From assembly GCA_018657385.1 (NCBI GenBank), contig JABHXF010000035.1, forward strand, positions 1 through 38,031: a DNA stretch of 38,031 bases, read 5' to 3'. The DNA is from Candidatus Woesearchaeota archaeon (lineage in GTDB: Archaea > Nanobdellota > Nanobdellia > Woesearchaeales > DSVV01). Positions 24,833-32,666 of this stretch are shown here, piece by piece (positions within the stretch are counted from its first letter, which is position 1; each line of letters opens with the position of its first letter). Both the position numbers and the translations under genes were made by a program. The notes under the pieces were generated by a model that made no database searches, was not told the origin of the DNA, and worked only from the letters and a program-made list of their open reading frames with translations.

Positions 24833-24923
24833 GGGCCTATGGTCTAGTGGCTATGACAGTGCCCTTACATCCTTTTCAAGGAAAGAAAGGCATTGATCCC
24901 CGGTTCGAGTCCGGGTGGGCCCA
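24833..24923 (+). tRNA. tRNA-Val (UAC) with 18-nt intron
   Basis: Acceptor GGGCCTA pairs with TGGGCCC (discriminator A, no encoded CCA). The anticodon stem is GTGCC/GGCAT and the T arm CCCGG-TTCGAGT-CCGGG. The anticodon loop reads C-T-TAC-A then, after an 18-nt insert (24870-24887), A38. The insert is at the canonical archaeal position 37/38 and forms TCCTT-ttc-AAGGA, the internal helix expected for splicing by the tRNA endonuclease. The mature tRNA is 73 nt. A TATA-like TTTAAAAA lies about 30 bp upstream. The next tRNA starts 5 bp later, so both are cotranscribed. Confidence 0.92.
24870..24887 (+). other. tRNA-Val intron
   Basis: Eighteen bases between A37 and A38. They carry a 5-bp hairpin whose loop region TTTTCAA mimics a Glu anticodon loop, which could mislead a scan that ignores introns. 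Confidence 0.8.
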
Positions 24924-24928
24924 TTAGT

Positions 24929-25000
24929 GCGGTGGTAGTATAGTGGTTAGTATACGGCGTTGCCAACGCTGTGACCCGAGTTCAAATCTCGGCCTCCGCA
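24929..25000 (+). tRNA. tRNA-Gly (GCC)
   Basis: A 72-nt tRNA. The acceptor is GCGGTGG/CCTCCGC, with a U5-U68 mismatch. The anticodon stem CGGCG/CGCTG encloses TT-GCC-AA, and the T arm is CCGAG-TTCAAAT-CTCGG; discriminator A, no encoded CCA. A T-tract (TTGTTTTTCT) right after the end is the terminator of the Val-Gly unit. Confidence 0.93.
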
Positions 25001-25042
25001 TTGTTTTTCTCTTTGTTTATGTTATTGATTTTATTCTGTTTT

Positions 25043-25123
25043 TACTAGGGCGAAGCCAATGTAGCCCGTGATTTTTTTAATTAATAAAATCTTCCAGAGA
25101 AACATGTCCTCCGGACCCAGTAA
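25043..25123 (-). repeat. 81-nt structured repeat, copy A
   Basis: Full-length copy of a family also at 32551 and 33704 (truncated at 37286), here on the minus strand. Read on that strand, it runs from TACTGGGTCC to CCTAGTA. It holds hairpin 1 GTCC-gga-GGAC, a central A+T-rich stem around TTAATTAA, a shared block AATCACGGGCTACA, and hairpin 2 GGC-ttc-GCC near the 3' end. It sits between the tRNA terminator and the end of the convergent secreted-protein gene. Confidence 0.85.
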
Positions 25124-25185
25124 AGAAAAAAAACTGATTAAACATCAAATATATACTTTGCTTGCCAAAAAGCTGACCGCATTGT

Positions 25186-25857
25186 TTATCTTCTTAATGT
25201 TGAATAACTTCTAGAACGTCCTTTAATTAATGACCAACCTTTAATTACTTTAGTTGGTATGTCTTCTTTTTCCTTGCATGCAGCAACTGTTTTTGCACAA
25301 TATGGATCATCACAATCAACTTTAGCATTACCATTATTATCAAAACCATCTACACAATGTTTTTCATTACCATAATCACAAACACATATTGAAAATTTAC
25401 ACCCATTTATACCAAATGTTGCTGCTTTTTTCTTGTTACAATCATAATCAAAACAATCTATTTTATTATCAAAATCATTGTCTTTACCATCTCCACAATT
25501 TGATTCTGTCTGTGGAACACCAATTGATGTGCAAACACCTTTAAGACCAGGTTTTTTAAAATGATAACAAGTTGGTTTTCCTGGTTTTGTACAATCTTCA
25601 TCAGTTGTGCATGTTGTTATAGATGAACTTTTCCCAGTAGTTTCTCCATCACCTATTGATGAACATATACCTTTAGTATTTGGCATCTTTGGAAGAATAC
25701 AATTTGATTTTTCTGGATCTATACAATCTTCATCAGTCCAGCATAGTTTTATATTTGTTGTTTTGCCAGTAAGATCTTCACCAAAATCATTCAGAAATAC
25801 AGATAAAACAAACACACATAAAACAAATATTATAATGATTGTAATTGCTTTTTTCAT
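25186..25857 (-). CDS. Exported Cys-rich protein with Ca-binding-like repeats
   Basis: A 223-residue protein with an N-terminal membrane segment (AITIIIIFVLCVFVLSVFL), either a signal or an anchor. Two copies of C-x-T-D-E-D-C with a following C-x-S-I-G come first (about 39-68 and 81-110). Then come NCGDGKDNDFDNKIDCFDYDC and HCVDGFDNNGNAKVDCDDPYC, Asp/Asn-rich loops bounded by Cys that look like calcium sites. The C-terminus is basic (KGRSRSYSTLRR). Modules like these are common in surface proteins of DPANN archaea. It is shorter than, and not obviously homologous throughout to, the 560-residue Cys-rich protein at 19 kb. Confidence 0.65.
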   Translation of the reverse strand: MKKAITIIIIFVLCVFVLSVFLNDFGEDLTGKTTNIKLCWTDEDCIDPEKSNCILPKMPNTKGICSSIGDGETTGKSSSITTCTTDEDCTKPGKPTCYHFKKPGLKGVCTSIGVPQTESNCGDGKDNDFDNKIDCFDYDCNKKKAATFGINGCKFSICVCDYGNEKHCVDGFDNNGNAKVDCDDPYCAKTVAACKEKEDIPTKVIKGWSLIKGRSRSYSTLRR

Positions 25858-25956
25858 ATATATACACCCATAATTACATCATATATAAATGTTTTTTTTG
25901 TAAATTTGTTGAATATAACAATATAATCACTCCAAACAAGTGGTGAAAACAATAGC

Positions 25957-26146
25957 TTTATAAAGGGATGGGCACCCCTAAGCTAAATAGAGGATATATA
26001 CCAGAGATATTGGATATATCAGGTGAGTTAAGAAATCTTAATTCACATAATGTATATTAACAAAAATATACGTCAAAGAAAGGACAGTACTTTTTCTCTT
26101 CAGGAAAAGGATTTGATCTTTTCTTGAAACACGAGGTAAATTAAAA
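25957..26146 (+). promoter_or_regulatory. Promoter and structured leader of third DEAD-box gene
   Basis: TTTATAAA (25957-25964) predicts a start near 25986 and a leader of about 160 nt, unusual in a window of leaderless genes. It contains four stem-loops in series: 25993-26020 (GATATAT/ATATATC plus CCA/TGG), 26023-26046 (10 bp with one G-U, loop aaat), 26052-26071 (GTATATT/AATATAC) and 26104-26123 (8 bp with a bulged G). The Shine-Dalgarno GAGGT (26133-26137) follows, 9 bp before the ATG. This resembles the structured leaders of cold-shock genes, and the helicase could regulate its own mRNA. Confidence 0.55.
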
Positions 26147-27469
26147 ATGAAAAGTTTTACAGAATTAAATATAAATGAATCTATTATGAGAGTCATTAAT
26201 GAAAAAGGGTTTACAGAACCAAGTTTAATACAGGAAAAAGCAATACCATTAATATTTGAAAATAAAGATGTTATTGGAGTTTCTTCTACAGGAAGTGGAA
26301 AAACATTAGCTTTTGCTGCAGGAATTATTCAAAGATGTACACCAAAACAATATGCTCAAGCATTAATATTAACTCCTACAAGAGAGTTAGCTGAACAAGT
26401 TACAAAAGTAATAAAAGAATTCACAAAATATACACATCTAAAAACAGCTGTTATTTATGGTGGAGTTGCAATTAATCCGCAAATTCAAAAATTGAAAAAA
26501 GCAGATATTGTTGTAGGAACACCAGGAAGAATTCTAGATCATCTTAGTCGAGGTACAATCGACTTTGGAGATGTTAAAAATTTAGTTTTAGATGAAGCAG
26601 ACATGATGTTAGACATGGGTTTTATACATGACGTAGAGAAAATAATTAGAGAATGTCCTAAAGAAAGACAGACAATGCTATTTTCAGCAACTATGCCAAA
26701 TGAAATCCTACATTTAACAAAAAGACACATGGTTAATCCAATCAGAATTGATGCAACACCACAAGTTGATCCAAGCAAACTTTCACAAGTATACTATGAT
26801 GTAAGAGATAATGAGAAATTCTCATTACTTGTAAGTCTAATGAAGAAAGAAAAAGAAGGATTAGTAATGGTATTCTGCAATTCAAGAAGCAATGTTGATT
26901 TTGTTGCTGAGAATTTAAAGCAAAATGGCATTGAAGCAATGGCAATTCATGGGGGATTCTCACAAGACAAAAGAAGTAGAGTTATGGATAAGTTTCATTC
27001 AAAAAATGTTTATGTTCTAGTTTGTACTGATGTTGCAGGTAGAGGATTAGATATTAGTGGAGTATCACATGTATATAATTATGACATCCCAAGAGATAGT
27101 AAACAATATGTTCATAGAATTGGAAGAACTGCAAGAGCAGGTGAAAAAGGTCAAGCGATTAATATTTTAGCAAGCCGTGATCATGACAATTTTACAAGAG
27201 TACTTAGAGATAATGATCTTAGAATTGACAAAGAAGAAACACCACATCTTGAAAGAGTCAAAATTAGAAGAGTAGAATCAAGAAACGACCATGGTTTTGG
27301 TGGTGGAAGAAATAATATGGGCAGAGGAGGACATAGAGGCCCAAGTAGAGGAAGAAGTAATGACAGAGGAGATATGAATAGAGGCAATAATAAAATTAAA
27401 CAACATAATAGAACTGGTTTTAAAGGCTCTAGAAAAAACAACATGAGAGAAGCAAGAGTTAGAGAGTAA
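26147..27469 (+). CDS. DEAD-box RNA helicase with RGG-type tail (DeaD/CsdA-like)
   Basis: A 440-residue helicase: Q motif KGFTEPSLIQ, I SSTGSGKT, Ia PTRELAEQ, TPGRILD, II DEAD, III SAT, V TDVAGRGLD and VI HRIGRTARAG. The core ends near 365; the tail is rich in Gly, Arg and Asn (GFGGGRNNMGRGGHRG...), an unstructured RNA-binding region. It is expected to remodel structured RNA in the cold, in ribosome assembly or mRNA decay. A long structured leader precedes it, and a cold-shock protein gene follows after 98 bp, so cold induction is a fair inference. Confidence 0.93.
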   Translation: MKSFTELNINESIMRVINEKGFTEPSLIQEKAIPLIFENKDVIGVSSTGSGKTLAFAAGIIQRCTPKQYAQALILTPTRELAEQVTKVIKEFTKYTHLKTAVIYGGVAINPQIQKLKKADIVVGTPGRILDHLSRGTIDFGDVKNLVLDEADMMLDMGFIHDVEKIIRECPKERQTMLFSATMPNEILHLTKRHMVNPIRIDATPQVDPSKLSQVYYDVRDNEKFSLLVSLMKKEKEGLVMVFCNSRSNVDFVAENLKQNGIEAMAIHGGFSQDKRSRVMDKFHSKNVYVLVCTDVAGRGLDISGVSHVYNYDIPRDSKQYVHRIGRTARAGEKGQAINILASRDHDNFTRVLRDNDLRIDKEETPHLERVKIRRVESRNDHGFGGGRNNMGRGGHRGPSRGRSNDRGDMNRGNNKIKQHNRTGFKGSRKNNMREARVRE

Positions 27470-27567
27470 AGAAATCAATTATAATAAAAAAATTTAAAAA
27501 TAGAAGAGATATCTCATGCTAATATGGCAGTATGCCACGAGTATAAGTATCAAGGAGGAATAGTAAA

Positions 27568-28029
27568 ATGGAAGGAAATGTAAAGTGGTTTAACAGGAAA
27601 AAAGGATATGGCTTTGTAGAAGGCGAAGATGGACAAGAATATTTCGTACATCACTCAGGCTTAGCACAAGGCACATTCATTAGAGATAATGATAGAGTAT
27701 CATTTGAACCTGGTGAAGGCGAAAAGGGTAAACAAGCTCAGAATGTAACTTTACTTCAAAAAGGCAGTGAAAGAACAGATATTGAACAACCTCAAGAAGG
27801 AGAAGCAAAAGAAGAAGCTCCTGCTGAAGAGGCAACTGAAGAAGCTCCTGCTGAAGAAGCAACTGAAGAAGCACCTGCAGAAGAAGCAACTGAAGAAGCA
27901 CCTGCTGAAGAAGTAACAGAAGAGCCTGCTGAAGAAGCAACAGAAGAACCTGCAGTTGAAGAAGAAGCACCTGTTGAAGAACCTGAAGCAACTGAAGAGC
28001 CTGTTGAAGAAGAAAAAAAAGAAGAATAA
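27568..28029 (+). CDS. Cold-shock domain protein with acidic repeat tail
   Basis: A 153-residue protein. Residues 1-65 are a cold-shock domain (MEGNVKWFNRKKGYGFVEGEDG, RNP1 KGYGFV, RNP2 YFVHHS). The rest is an acidic tail of 9-residue repeats EEAPAEEAT (four near-exact, then degenerating to EEPAEEAT and EEAPVEEPEAT) ending in KKEE. The domain binds single-stranded RNA; the tail may keep it soluble or contact basic partners such as the RGG tails of the neighbouring helicases. AGGAGGAAT lies about 7 bp before the ATG. The leader has a TGGCA-gta-TGCCA hairpin. Compared with the CspA at 24270, the tail is an addition. Confidence 0.9.
   Translation: MEGNVKWFNRKKGYGFVEGEDGQEYFVHHSGLAQGTFIRDNDRVSFEPGEGEKGKQAQNVTLLQKGSERTDIEQPQEGEAKEEAPAEEATEEAPAEEATEEAPAEEATEEAPAEEVTEEPAEEATEEPAVEEEAPVEEPEATEEPVEEEKKEE
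27811..27945 (+). repeat. In-frame 27-bp tandem repeats
   Basis: Units starting at 27811, 27838, 27865 and 27892, each encoding EEAPAEEAT or a close variant, then a 24-bp degenerate unit from 27919. Synonymous differences (GCT/GCA, GAG/GAA) between units show they are not freshly duplicated. Confidence 0.8.
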
Positions 28030-28103
28030 ATTAGCAATAATAGATTCTTAGTAAATTTTTATTTTTTTGATATTTTTTCTTAAATTTTTAATGATATAGT
28101 TTG

Positions 28104-28239
28104 AAATCCATTCATGGCGCGCTAATGAGGCGAAGCCAAATAGGATATTTTCTAAACTTCAAAGTTTACTTTGAAGGCTTGCAAATCTTGATTTGGAAGA
28201 AGAAAATCTCTGTGAGCGCTGCCAAGAATAAATGGATTT
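28104..28239. other. Multi-hairpin element 1 (similar to 36214-36305)
   Basis: AAATCCATT (28104-28112) pairs with AATGGATTT (28231-28239). TGGC-GCGCT (28115-28123) pairs with AGCGC-t-GCCA (28215-28224). Inside are GGC-gaa-GCC (28129-28137), CTTCAAAG-ttta-CTTTGAAG (28157-28176) and CAAAT-cttg-ATTTG (28182-28195). It shares the order TGGC, GCGAAGC, TAGGA, TCTGTG and GCCA with the element at 36.2 kb. It fills the gap between the acidic-tail cold-shock gene and a zinc-ribbon gene and has no long reading frame. Either a structured RNA or a palindromic mobile element. Confidence 0.6.
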
Positions 28240-28301
28240 TCTTATTAACTTACTAGAATTAATTCCAAACATTAATAAAGAACAACACCTACAATAATAA
28301 T

Positions 28302-28592
28302 ATGGCAGTAAAATATAAGAAGAAATGTATTAGATGTAAAAAAAACTATGTTCTTGTTACATGGAGAGAACGTTTCCCAACATGTTTTGAATGCCAAAAA
28401 AATGAGTTAAATGGGGAAATAGATGACCCTAAAATGAAGAAAATGTTTGATATTCCAGATGAATTTTACAAAGAAAATGGTTTCTTAAGAAGTATTAAAG
28501 TGAATTATATAAGATATGGTGGATTGTCAGAACCACAAATTGAAGCCTTCAAAAAGACAGTTAAGAAAATGAAGGATGAGAAAAAAGAGTAA
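28302..28592 (+). CDS. Small zinc-ribbon protein
   Basis: A 96-residue protein. Residues 9-31 hold C9-I-R-C12 and C28-F-E-C31, a single zinc knuckle pair, followed by a conserved-looking helical tail (DIPDEFYKENGFLRSIKVNYIRYGGLSEPQIEAFKKTVKKMK). The SEPQIEAFKK segment resembles tails of archaeal nucleic-acid-associated proteins. Function unknown. A TTAATAAA box is about 27 bp upstream. The GATase gene begins 31 bp after its stop, possibly in the same mRNA. Confidence 0.65.
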   Translation: MAVKYKKKCIRCKKNYVLVTWRERFPTCFECQKNELNGEIDDPKMKKMFDIPDEFYKENGFLRSIKVNYIRYGGLSEPQIEAFKKTVKKMKDEKKE

Positions 28593-28623
28593 ATTTAAAA
28601 GTTAACCTAAGATTCTTTATTAT

Positions 28624-29238
28624 ATGGAAAAATTAGCTGTAATAGTAAATACACATCCTGGTAGAAATAGGGCAATCCAATATACTGAACAGGTTTTAAA
28701 TTCCCTTGGCCATAAAACAATAATTCTTCAAGGACATGATTATATTGATCCGCTTGACCATGATCCAACACACGTATTTTTATCAGCAGTTCCTACAAAC
28801 GCACAATACTCATTAACTGAAAAACGTGCTAAAGATTTTGTTTCTCAAAGATATGGTTGGTTAAAAAATTTAGAAATACCTGTCATGGGAATTTGTTATG
28901 GCCATCAAATAATTGCACATATGTATGGTGGAGAAGTTAAAGAGATGAAAAATGAAAAAATAGCTCTTCAACGTAAAATTAGAGTTAATAGTGAACAAGA
29001 TAATTTAGGGATATTTGATGGAATTGAAACAATTGAAGGGTTTGTTGCACATAATGATTATGTTAGACCACCTGCTGGCTTTAGTACCATAGCAACAAGA
29101 AAAAGAATTTGTTATGCCATGAAACATTCAGAAAAAGATATTTATGGACTGCAATTTCACCCAGAACTAAGTGGGGAAGTTGGTAAAGAATTAGTTAAAA
29201 GATTTATGGAATTACCTACTACAAACACTACTGAATAA
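28624..29238 (+). CDS. Class I glutamine amidotransferase
   Basis: A 204-residue GATase-1 domain. The nucleophile elbow MGICYGHQ has Cys91, and the His179/Glu181 pair is in LQFHPELS, so the catalytic triad is complete. It releases ammonia from glutamine. It resembles the GMP synthase amidotransferase subunit (GuaAA) of archaea, but no synthase ATP-pyrophosphatase subunit is adjacent; other stand-alone GATase-1 enzymes are possible. The start ATG follows a T-rich TTCTTTATTAT without a Shine-Dalgarno sequence. Confidence 0.8.
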   Translation: MEKLAVIVNTHPGRNRAIQYTEQVLNSLGHKTIILQGHDYIDPLDHDPTHVFLSAVPTNAQYSLTEKRAKDFVSQRYGWLKNLEIPVMGICYGHQIIAHMYGGEVKEMKNEKIALQRKIRVNSEQDNLGIFDGIETIEGFVAHNDYVRPPAGFSTIATRKRICYAMKHSEKDIYGLQFHPELSGEVGKELVKRFMELPTTNTTE

Positions 29239-29239
29239 T

Positions 29240-29875
29240 TTATGCCTTATATTTCTGATATTTTAAATAAGAATAAACAACAAGATACAAAGAAAAGGCT
29301 AATACTGGAACTATAAACAATAGTAATGCAAATTTCTGAAAAAATAAACCAATAAAAGCCAATATTCCAGCAATCTTAAATAATTTTCCACCTAATTTAT
29401 GTGTTGCATTCCAAACTTTTTCATTGCTTAATGTCCATGGTGTTCTAATCCCAATAAACCAATTTCTTTTTGCATTTTCAATCAAAATCCCACAATAGAA
29501 AAATAAAATACCTAAAGCTGGTAGGATCATCTGTGTCATATTAAATACAATGTTCATATTCCAAAGAACAGTTAGAACATAGATGTAAAATAGAAATAAC
29601 AAAATTAATACAATAAAGCCATCAAAATATTTTTCAAATTTCTTAATATTATTTTTGAGTGGATCAATTTTAGGAATTGCTAAGAATAATAAAAGAATTG
29701 CTAAAGAAATAATTGGCATTAAAAATAATCCCCAAAACTTACCCATGTAACCATCAACTTCTCCTTGAGAATTCCAATGAGAAGCAACTTGATCTGGAAA
29801 TGAAGGATAAAAATAAATAGAAATTACAAAAGAGATAATAACTATGAATAATGCAAATATTGTTGTTTTCTTCAT
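29240..29875 (-). CDS. SdpI/DUF1648 family membrane protein
   Basis: A 211-residue membrane protein with about six helices. The N-terminal DUF1648 block is YPSFPDQVASHWNSQGEVDGY, and the SdpI block is RNWFIGIRTPWTLSNEKVWNATHKLGGKLF. SdpI in Bacillus gives immunity to the SDP killing peptide and senses it; most other members have no assigned role. Convergent with the GATase gene, 1 bp between the stops. Nothing nearby encodes a peptide toxin. Confidence 0.88.
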   Translation of the reverse strand: MKKTTIFALFIVIISFVISIYFYPSFPDQVASHWNSQGEVDGYMGKFWGLFLMPIISLAILLLFLAIPKIDPLKNNIKKFEKYFDGFIVLILLFLFYIYVLTVLWNMNIVFNMTQMILPALGILFFYCGILIENAKRNWFIGIRTPWTLSNEKVWNATHKLGGKLFKIAGILAFIGLFFQKFALLLFIVPVLAFSLYLVVYSYLKYQKYKA

Positions 29876-29958
29876 TAGAAAAGCTATTGTTTCTTTAATT
29901 TAAATAATTAATGGAAAATTAAGCAAGGTTTATAAAACCAGCTGAAATTCTTTAGTTG

Positions 29959-30699
29959 ATGTTATGGAAAATACTTAATAGACTTGTTAGAAATAAGCAT
30001 ATACAAAGTCAAAAAATAAGAAATAGACCAAAAGTAGTAGTAGAAAGAGTTCCAACTAAAAAAGGAAAAGGAGGTCTAAAATATAAATCAGAATTTAATG
30101 TTTATATCCCAAAGTTAAGAGAACAAGAATTAATGTTTCAAATACCTTCTCCAACTTATATTGCATATAAAGCAAAACCTAGAAAATTATATAATGGTGA
30201 TTGCAATTATTGGAATTTTGTCACATCAAAAGATAAGTATATTGATGAAATAATGACAGATTTAATAGGAAGATATTTTGGTAGTAAGATGTCAGGAAAT
30301 GAAAAAGAAGTTGCACAATTAGTTTTAGATTTTGTTCATCAAATCCCTTATGAAGATAGAAATTTAACATATGTTAAATATCCAATTGAAACATTATGTG
30401 AATTTAGTGGAAATTGTGTTGATCTTTCTGTGTTAGGAGCATCAATGTTAACAAATGTAGGAATTGAATGTTGTATATTAGGATTAAATGGACATGCCCT
30501 TCTGGGAGTTGATGTTCCAGGCGAAGGCTCTATTGTAAGATATAAAGGCAAATCTTATCAAGTAGCAGAAACAACAGGAACATTTATGCCATCTAAACCA
30601 GTAGATGATAAAATAGGAGAAACAGAAGAAGATATTAATACGTTAGAAACTATTGATTCAAGACATGGAAGAAAGATAATTGTTGAACCATACCGCTAA
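29959..30699 (+). CDS. Transglutaminase-like cysteine protease-fold protein
   Basis: A 246-residue protein. Residues about 115-215 form a transglutaminase-like core: catalytic Cys in FSGNCVDLSVLGASML, His in GLNGHALLGVDV, and an acidic residue in YQVAETTG. The N-terminal 110 residues are basic and unrecognised. The family includes peptidases and amidases. It has no signal peptide and is therefore cytoplasmic. The ATG at 29959 is used; TTTATAAAA (29927-29935) is 28 bp upstream. The RNase P gene follows 31 bp after its stop with its own TATA-like box. Confidence 0.75.
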   Translation: MLWKILNRLVRNKHIQSQKIRNRPKVVVERVPTKKGKGGLKYKSEFNVYIPKLREQELMFQIPSPTYIAYKAKPRKLYNGDCNYWNFVTSKDKYIDEIMTDLIGRYFGSKMSGNEKEVAQLVLDFVHQIPYEDRNLTYVKYPIETLCEFSGNCVDLSVLGASMLTNVGIECCILGLNGHALLGVDVPGEGSIVRYKGKSYQVAETTGTFMPSKPVDDKIGETEEDINTLETIDSRHGRKIIVEPYR

Positions 30700-30730
30700 T
30701 TATTTAAATCTAAAAGATAATTCTAAGAAT

Positions 30731-31084
30731 ATGGCAGGGAAAAGGTTTAAAACAAAAGCTAGGCATCAGAAAAAGAAAGATGAACAAATAAAGATAGCTA
30801 AGCAAAGAATTAAAGAATTATTTAAGCAAGCTGTTGATATTTTTAGTGAAGATCCTAAACTTAGTAATAGATATGTTCAATTAGCTAGAAAAATAGCTAT
30901 GAAATTTAAAGTAAAATTAACTTCTACTCAAAAAAGAAAGTTCTGTAAGCATTGTTATTGCTTTTTAATGCCTGGTGTTAATTGCACTGTTAGGATTACA
31001 GGGAAAACAATTACATATACCTGTAAGAAATGTAAGAAGTTTACTAGGATTGGGTATAAGAGTAAGAAAACAAGTAAAAAATAA
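30731..31084 (+). CDS. rnp4: RNase P protein component 4 (Rpr2/Rpp21)
   Basis: A 117-residue subunit of archaeal RNase P, which trims the 5' ends of tRNAs. An N-terminal helical part (RIKELFKQAVDIFSEDPKLSNRYVQLARKIAMKF) precedes the zinc ribbon C-K-H-C ... C-K-K-C with FLMPGVNCTVRI between, and the C-terminus is Lys-rich. This is the Rpr2/Rpp21/SNM1 layout. The ATG at 30731 (MAGKRFKTKARHQKKK) is preferred over a longer frame that would overlap the upstream gene. ATTATTTAAAT, 28 bp upstream, may be its TATA. Confidence 0.9.
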   Translation: MAGKRFKTKARHQKKKDEQIKIAKQRIKELFKQAVDIFSEDPKLSNRYVQLARKIAMKFKVKLTSTQKRKFCKHCYCFLMPGVNCTVRITGKTITYTCKKCKKFTRIGYKSKKTSKK

Positions 31085-31090
31085 TAAAAG

Positions 31091-31257
31091 TATATAAATT
31101 AAGTATTATATATTAATTAATTAACAACATTTAACTAAATAATCACATTTTACTTTAAACATTCAAAAAAAGAGGCAACGTGAAAATAAGATTTTCACTG
31201 GTCTATTTTTTGAAAAAATAAATAATCAAAAATTTAGTTCAAAAAAGAGGTACAACC
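31091..31257 (+). promoter_or_regulatory. Enolase promoter and structured leader with a duplicated ribosome-site motif
   Basis: TATATAAA (31091-31098) predicts a leader of about 138 nt. TTCAAAAAA (31162-31170) pairs with TTTTTTGAA (31206-31214) around an inner hairpin GTGAAAAT-aag-ATTTTCAC (31180-31198). The ribosome site itself, TTCAAAAAAGAGG (31238-31250), repeats the first arm TTCAAAAAAAGAGG (31162-31175). TTTTTTGAA could therefore pair with either copy, exposing or hiding the Shine-Dalgarno GAGG. This two-state arrangement is inferred from complementarity only. Confidence 0.5.
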
Positions 31258-32538
31258 ATGGTTAGTTACAAGATTACTAAGATTAAAGCTAGAGAAATAC
31301 TAGATTCTAGAGGAAATCCTACAGTTGAAGCTGAAGTATATACTAAATCCGGAATGGCTTATGGTCATGTCCCTTCAGGAGCATCTACTGGAATACATGA
31401 AGCATTAGAATTAAGAGATGGTGGTAAGAGATATGAAGGAAAAGGTGTTCTTAAAGCAGTAATTAATGTTAATACTAAGATATCTAGAAAATTAAAAGCC
31501 ATGGATGTTCGAGATCCTAAAAAAATTGATCAAGTAATGCTAGATTTAGATGGAACAGTGAACAAATCCAAGCTAGGAGCAAACGCAATCTTAAGTGTAA
31601 GCTTAGCATGTGCTTCATTATTAGCACAACTTGAGAAAAAACCATTGTATTCTGTTTTAGGGAAAGGTAGAATGTTACCGATACCTTTTATGAATGTAAT
31701 TAATGGAGGAAGACACGCAGCTAATAAATTAGCAGTGCAAGAATTTATGATTGCTCCGTTTGGTAAGAATTTTAAAGAAAGTTTAAGAATAGGAGATGAA
31801 GCAGGTCATGAACTTAAAAGAGTTTTAACAAAAAAATATGGAAAAGCATCAACAAATGTAGGAGATGAAGGTGGGTTTGCCCCTAATATCAGTCATGTTG
31901 AAGATGCATTACGTATAATAGTAAAAACTTTTGAAAATTTAGGATATGAAAAGAAGATTAAAATAGGAATGGATGCAGCTGCTTCTGAATTTTACAAACA
32001 AGGATATTACCATATTGATGGGAAAAAGTTTGGATATCATAAAATGCTTGACTTTTACGAACATATGGTAAAACATTATCCAATTATCTCTATTGAAGAT
32101 CCATTTGCACAAGACCACTTTTTGCCATGGAAAGATATTACAGATAAATTAGGAAGTGGAGGAGTAAATAAAAAATTGCAAATTGTTGGTGATGATTTAT
32201 TATGTACAAATCCTAGAAGAATAAAAATGGCTTTAGATAGAAATATGTGCAATGCCTTATTATTAAAAGTAAATCAAATTGGAACTTTAAGTGAAGCAAT
32301 TGATGCTGCAAAGTTAGCAATGAAAAACAAATGGAATGTTATGGTATCTCATAGATCAGGTGAAACAAGTGATCCATTTATTGCAGACCTTGCTGTTGCA
32401 TTAAATTGCGGACAAATTAAAACAGGTGCTCCTTGTCGATCAGAAAGATTAGCTAAATATAATCAATTGTTGAGGATAGAGGAGAGTATGGGTAAGAGAG
32501 CAAAGTATGCAGGTAAGGTATTGAAGTTTAGGAAGTAG
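31258..32538 (+). CDS. eno: Enolase
   Basis: A 426-residue enzyme interconverting 2-phosphoglycerate and phosphoenolpyruvate. It has the N-terminal [16 protein letters not shown]-type block ([17 protein letters not shown]), [16 protein letters not shown], the metal ligands Asp and Glu in MDAAASEFY and [10 protein letters not shown], Asp in VGDDL, and the catalytic Lys and His in LLKVNQIGT and SHRSGET. The last family block is [23 protein letters not shown]. Length and motifs are normal. Central glycolysis/gluconeogenesis. It is followed by a T-tract and repeat copy B. Confidence 0.97.
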   Translation: MVSYKITKIKAREILDSRGNPTVEAEVYTKSGMAYGHVPSGASTGIHEALELRDGGKRYEGKGVLKAVINVNTKISRKLKAMDVRDPKKIDQVMLDLDGTVNKSKLGANAILSVSLACASLLAQLEKKPLYSVLGKGRMLPIPFMNVINGGRHAANKLAVQEFMIAPFGKNFKESLRIGDEAGHELKRVLTKKYGKASTNVGDEGGFAPNISHVEDALRIIVKTFENLGYEKKIKIGMDAAASEFYKQGYYHIDGKKFGYHKMLDFYEHMVKHYPIISIEDPFAQDHFLPWKDITDKLGSGGVNKKLQIVGDDLLCTNPRRIKMALDRNMCNALLLKVNQIGTLSEAIDAAKLAMKNKWNVMVSHRSGETSDPFIADLAVALNCGQIKTGAPCRSERLAKYNQLLRIEESMGKRAKYAGKVLKFRK

Positions 32539-32550
32539 TTATTTCTTTTT

Positions 32551-32631
32551 TACTAGGTCCGGAGGACGTGTTTCTCTGGAGGATTTTATTAATTAAAAAA
32601 TCACGGGCTACATGGACTTCGTCACTAGTTA
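32551..32631 (+). repeat. 81-nt structured repeat, copy B
   Basis: Starts 12 bp after the enolase stop, directly after TTTCTTTTT. ACTAG (32552-32556) pairs with CTAGT near the end. It has hairpin 1 GTCC-gga-GGAC, a central GATTTT/AAAATC stem around TTAATTAA, and hairpin 2 GAC-ttc-GTC. Compared with copies A and C (GGC-ttc-GCC), hairpin 2 carries a compensatory A-T for G-C change. Confidence 0.85.
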
Positions 32632-32666
32632 AAAAGAAGGAGACTTTATTGGAAGCAAAAGAAGAA

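Noticed and set aside
24833-24923. tRNA-Glu (UUC), from the TTTTCAA loop
   Set aside because: That loop lies in the 18-nt insert. The outer stem GTGCC/GGCAT with loop C-T-TAC-A...A gives a normal tRNA-Val, and the body matches archaeal tRNA-Val.
27680-28037. Long open frames on the minus strand opposite the acidic-tail cold-shock gene
   Set aside because: They are Leu- or Ser-rich mirror images of the GAA/GCT repeats, without a start signal or family likeness.
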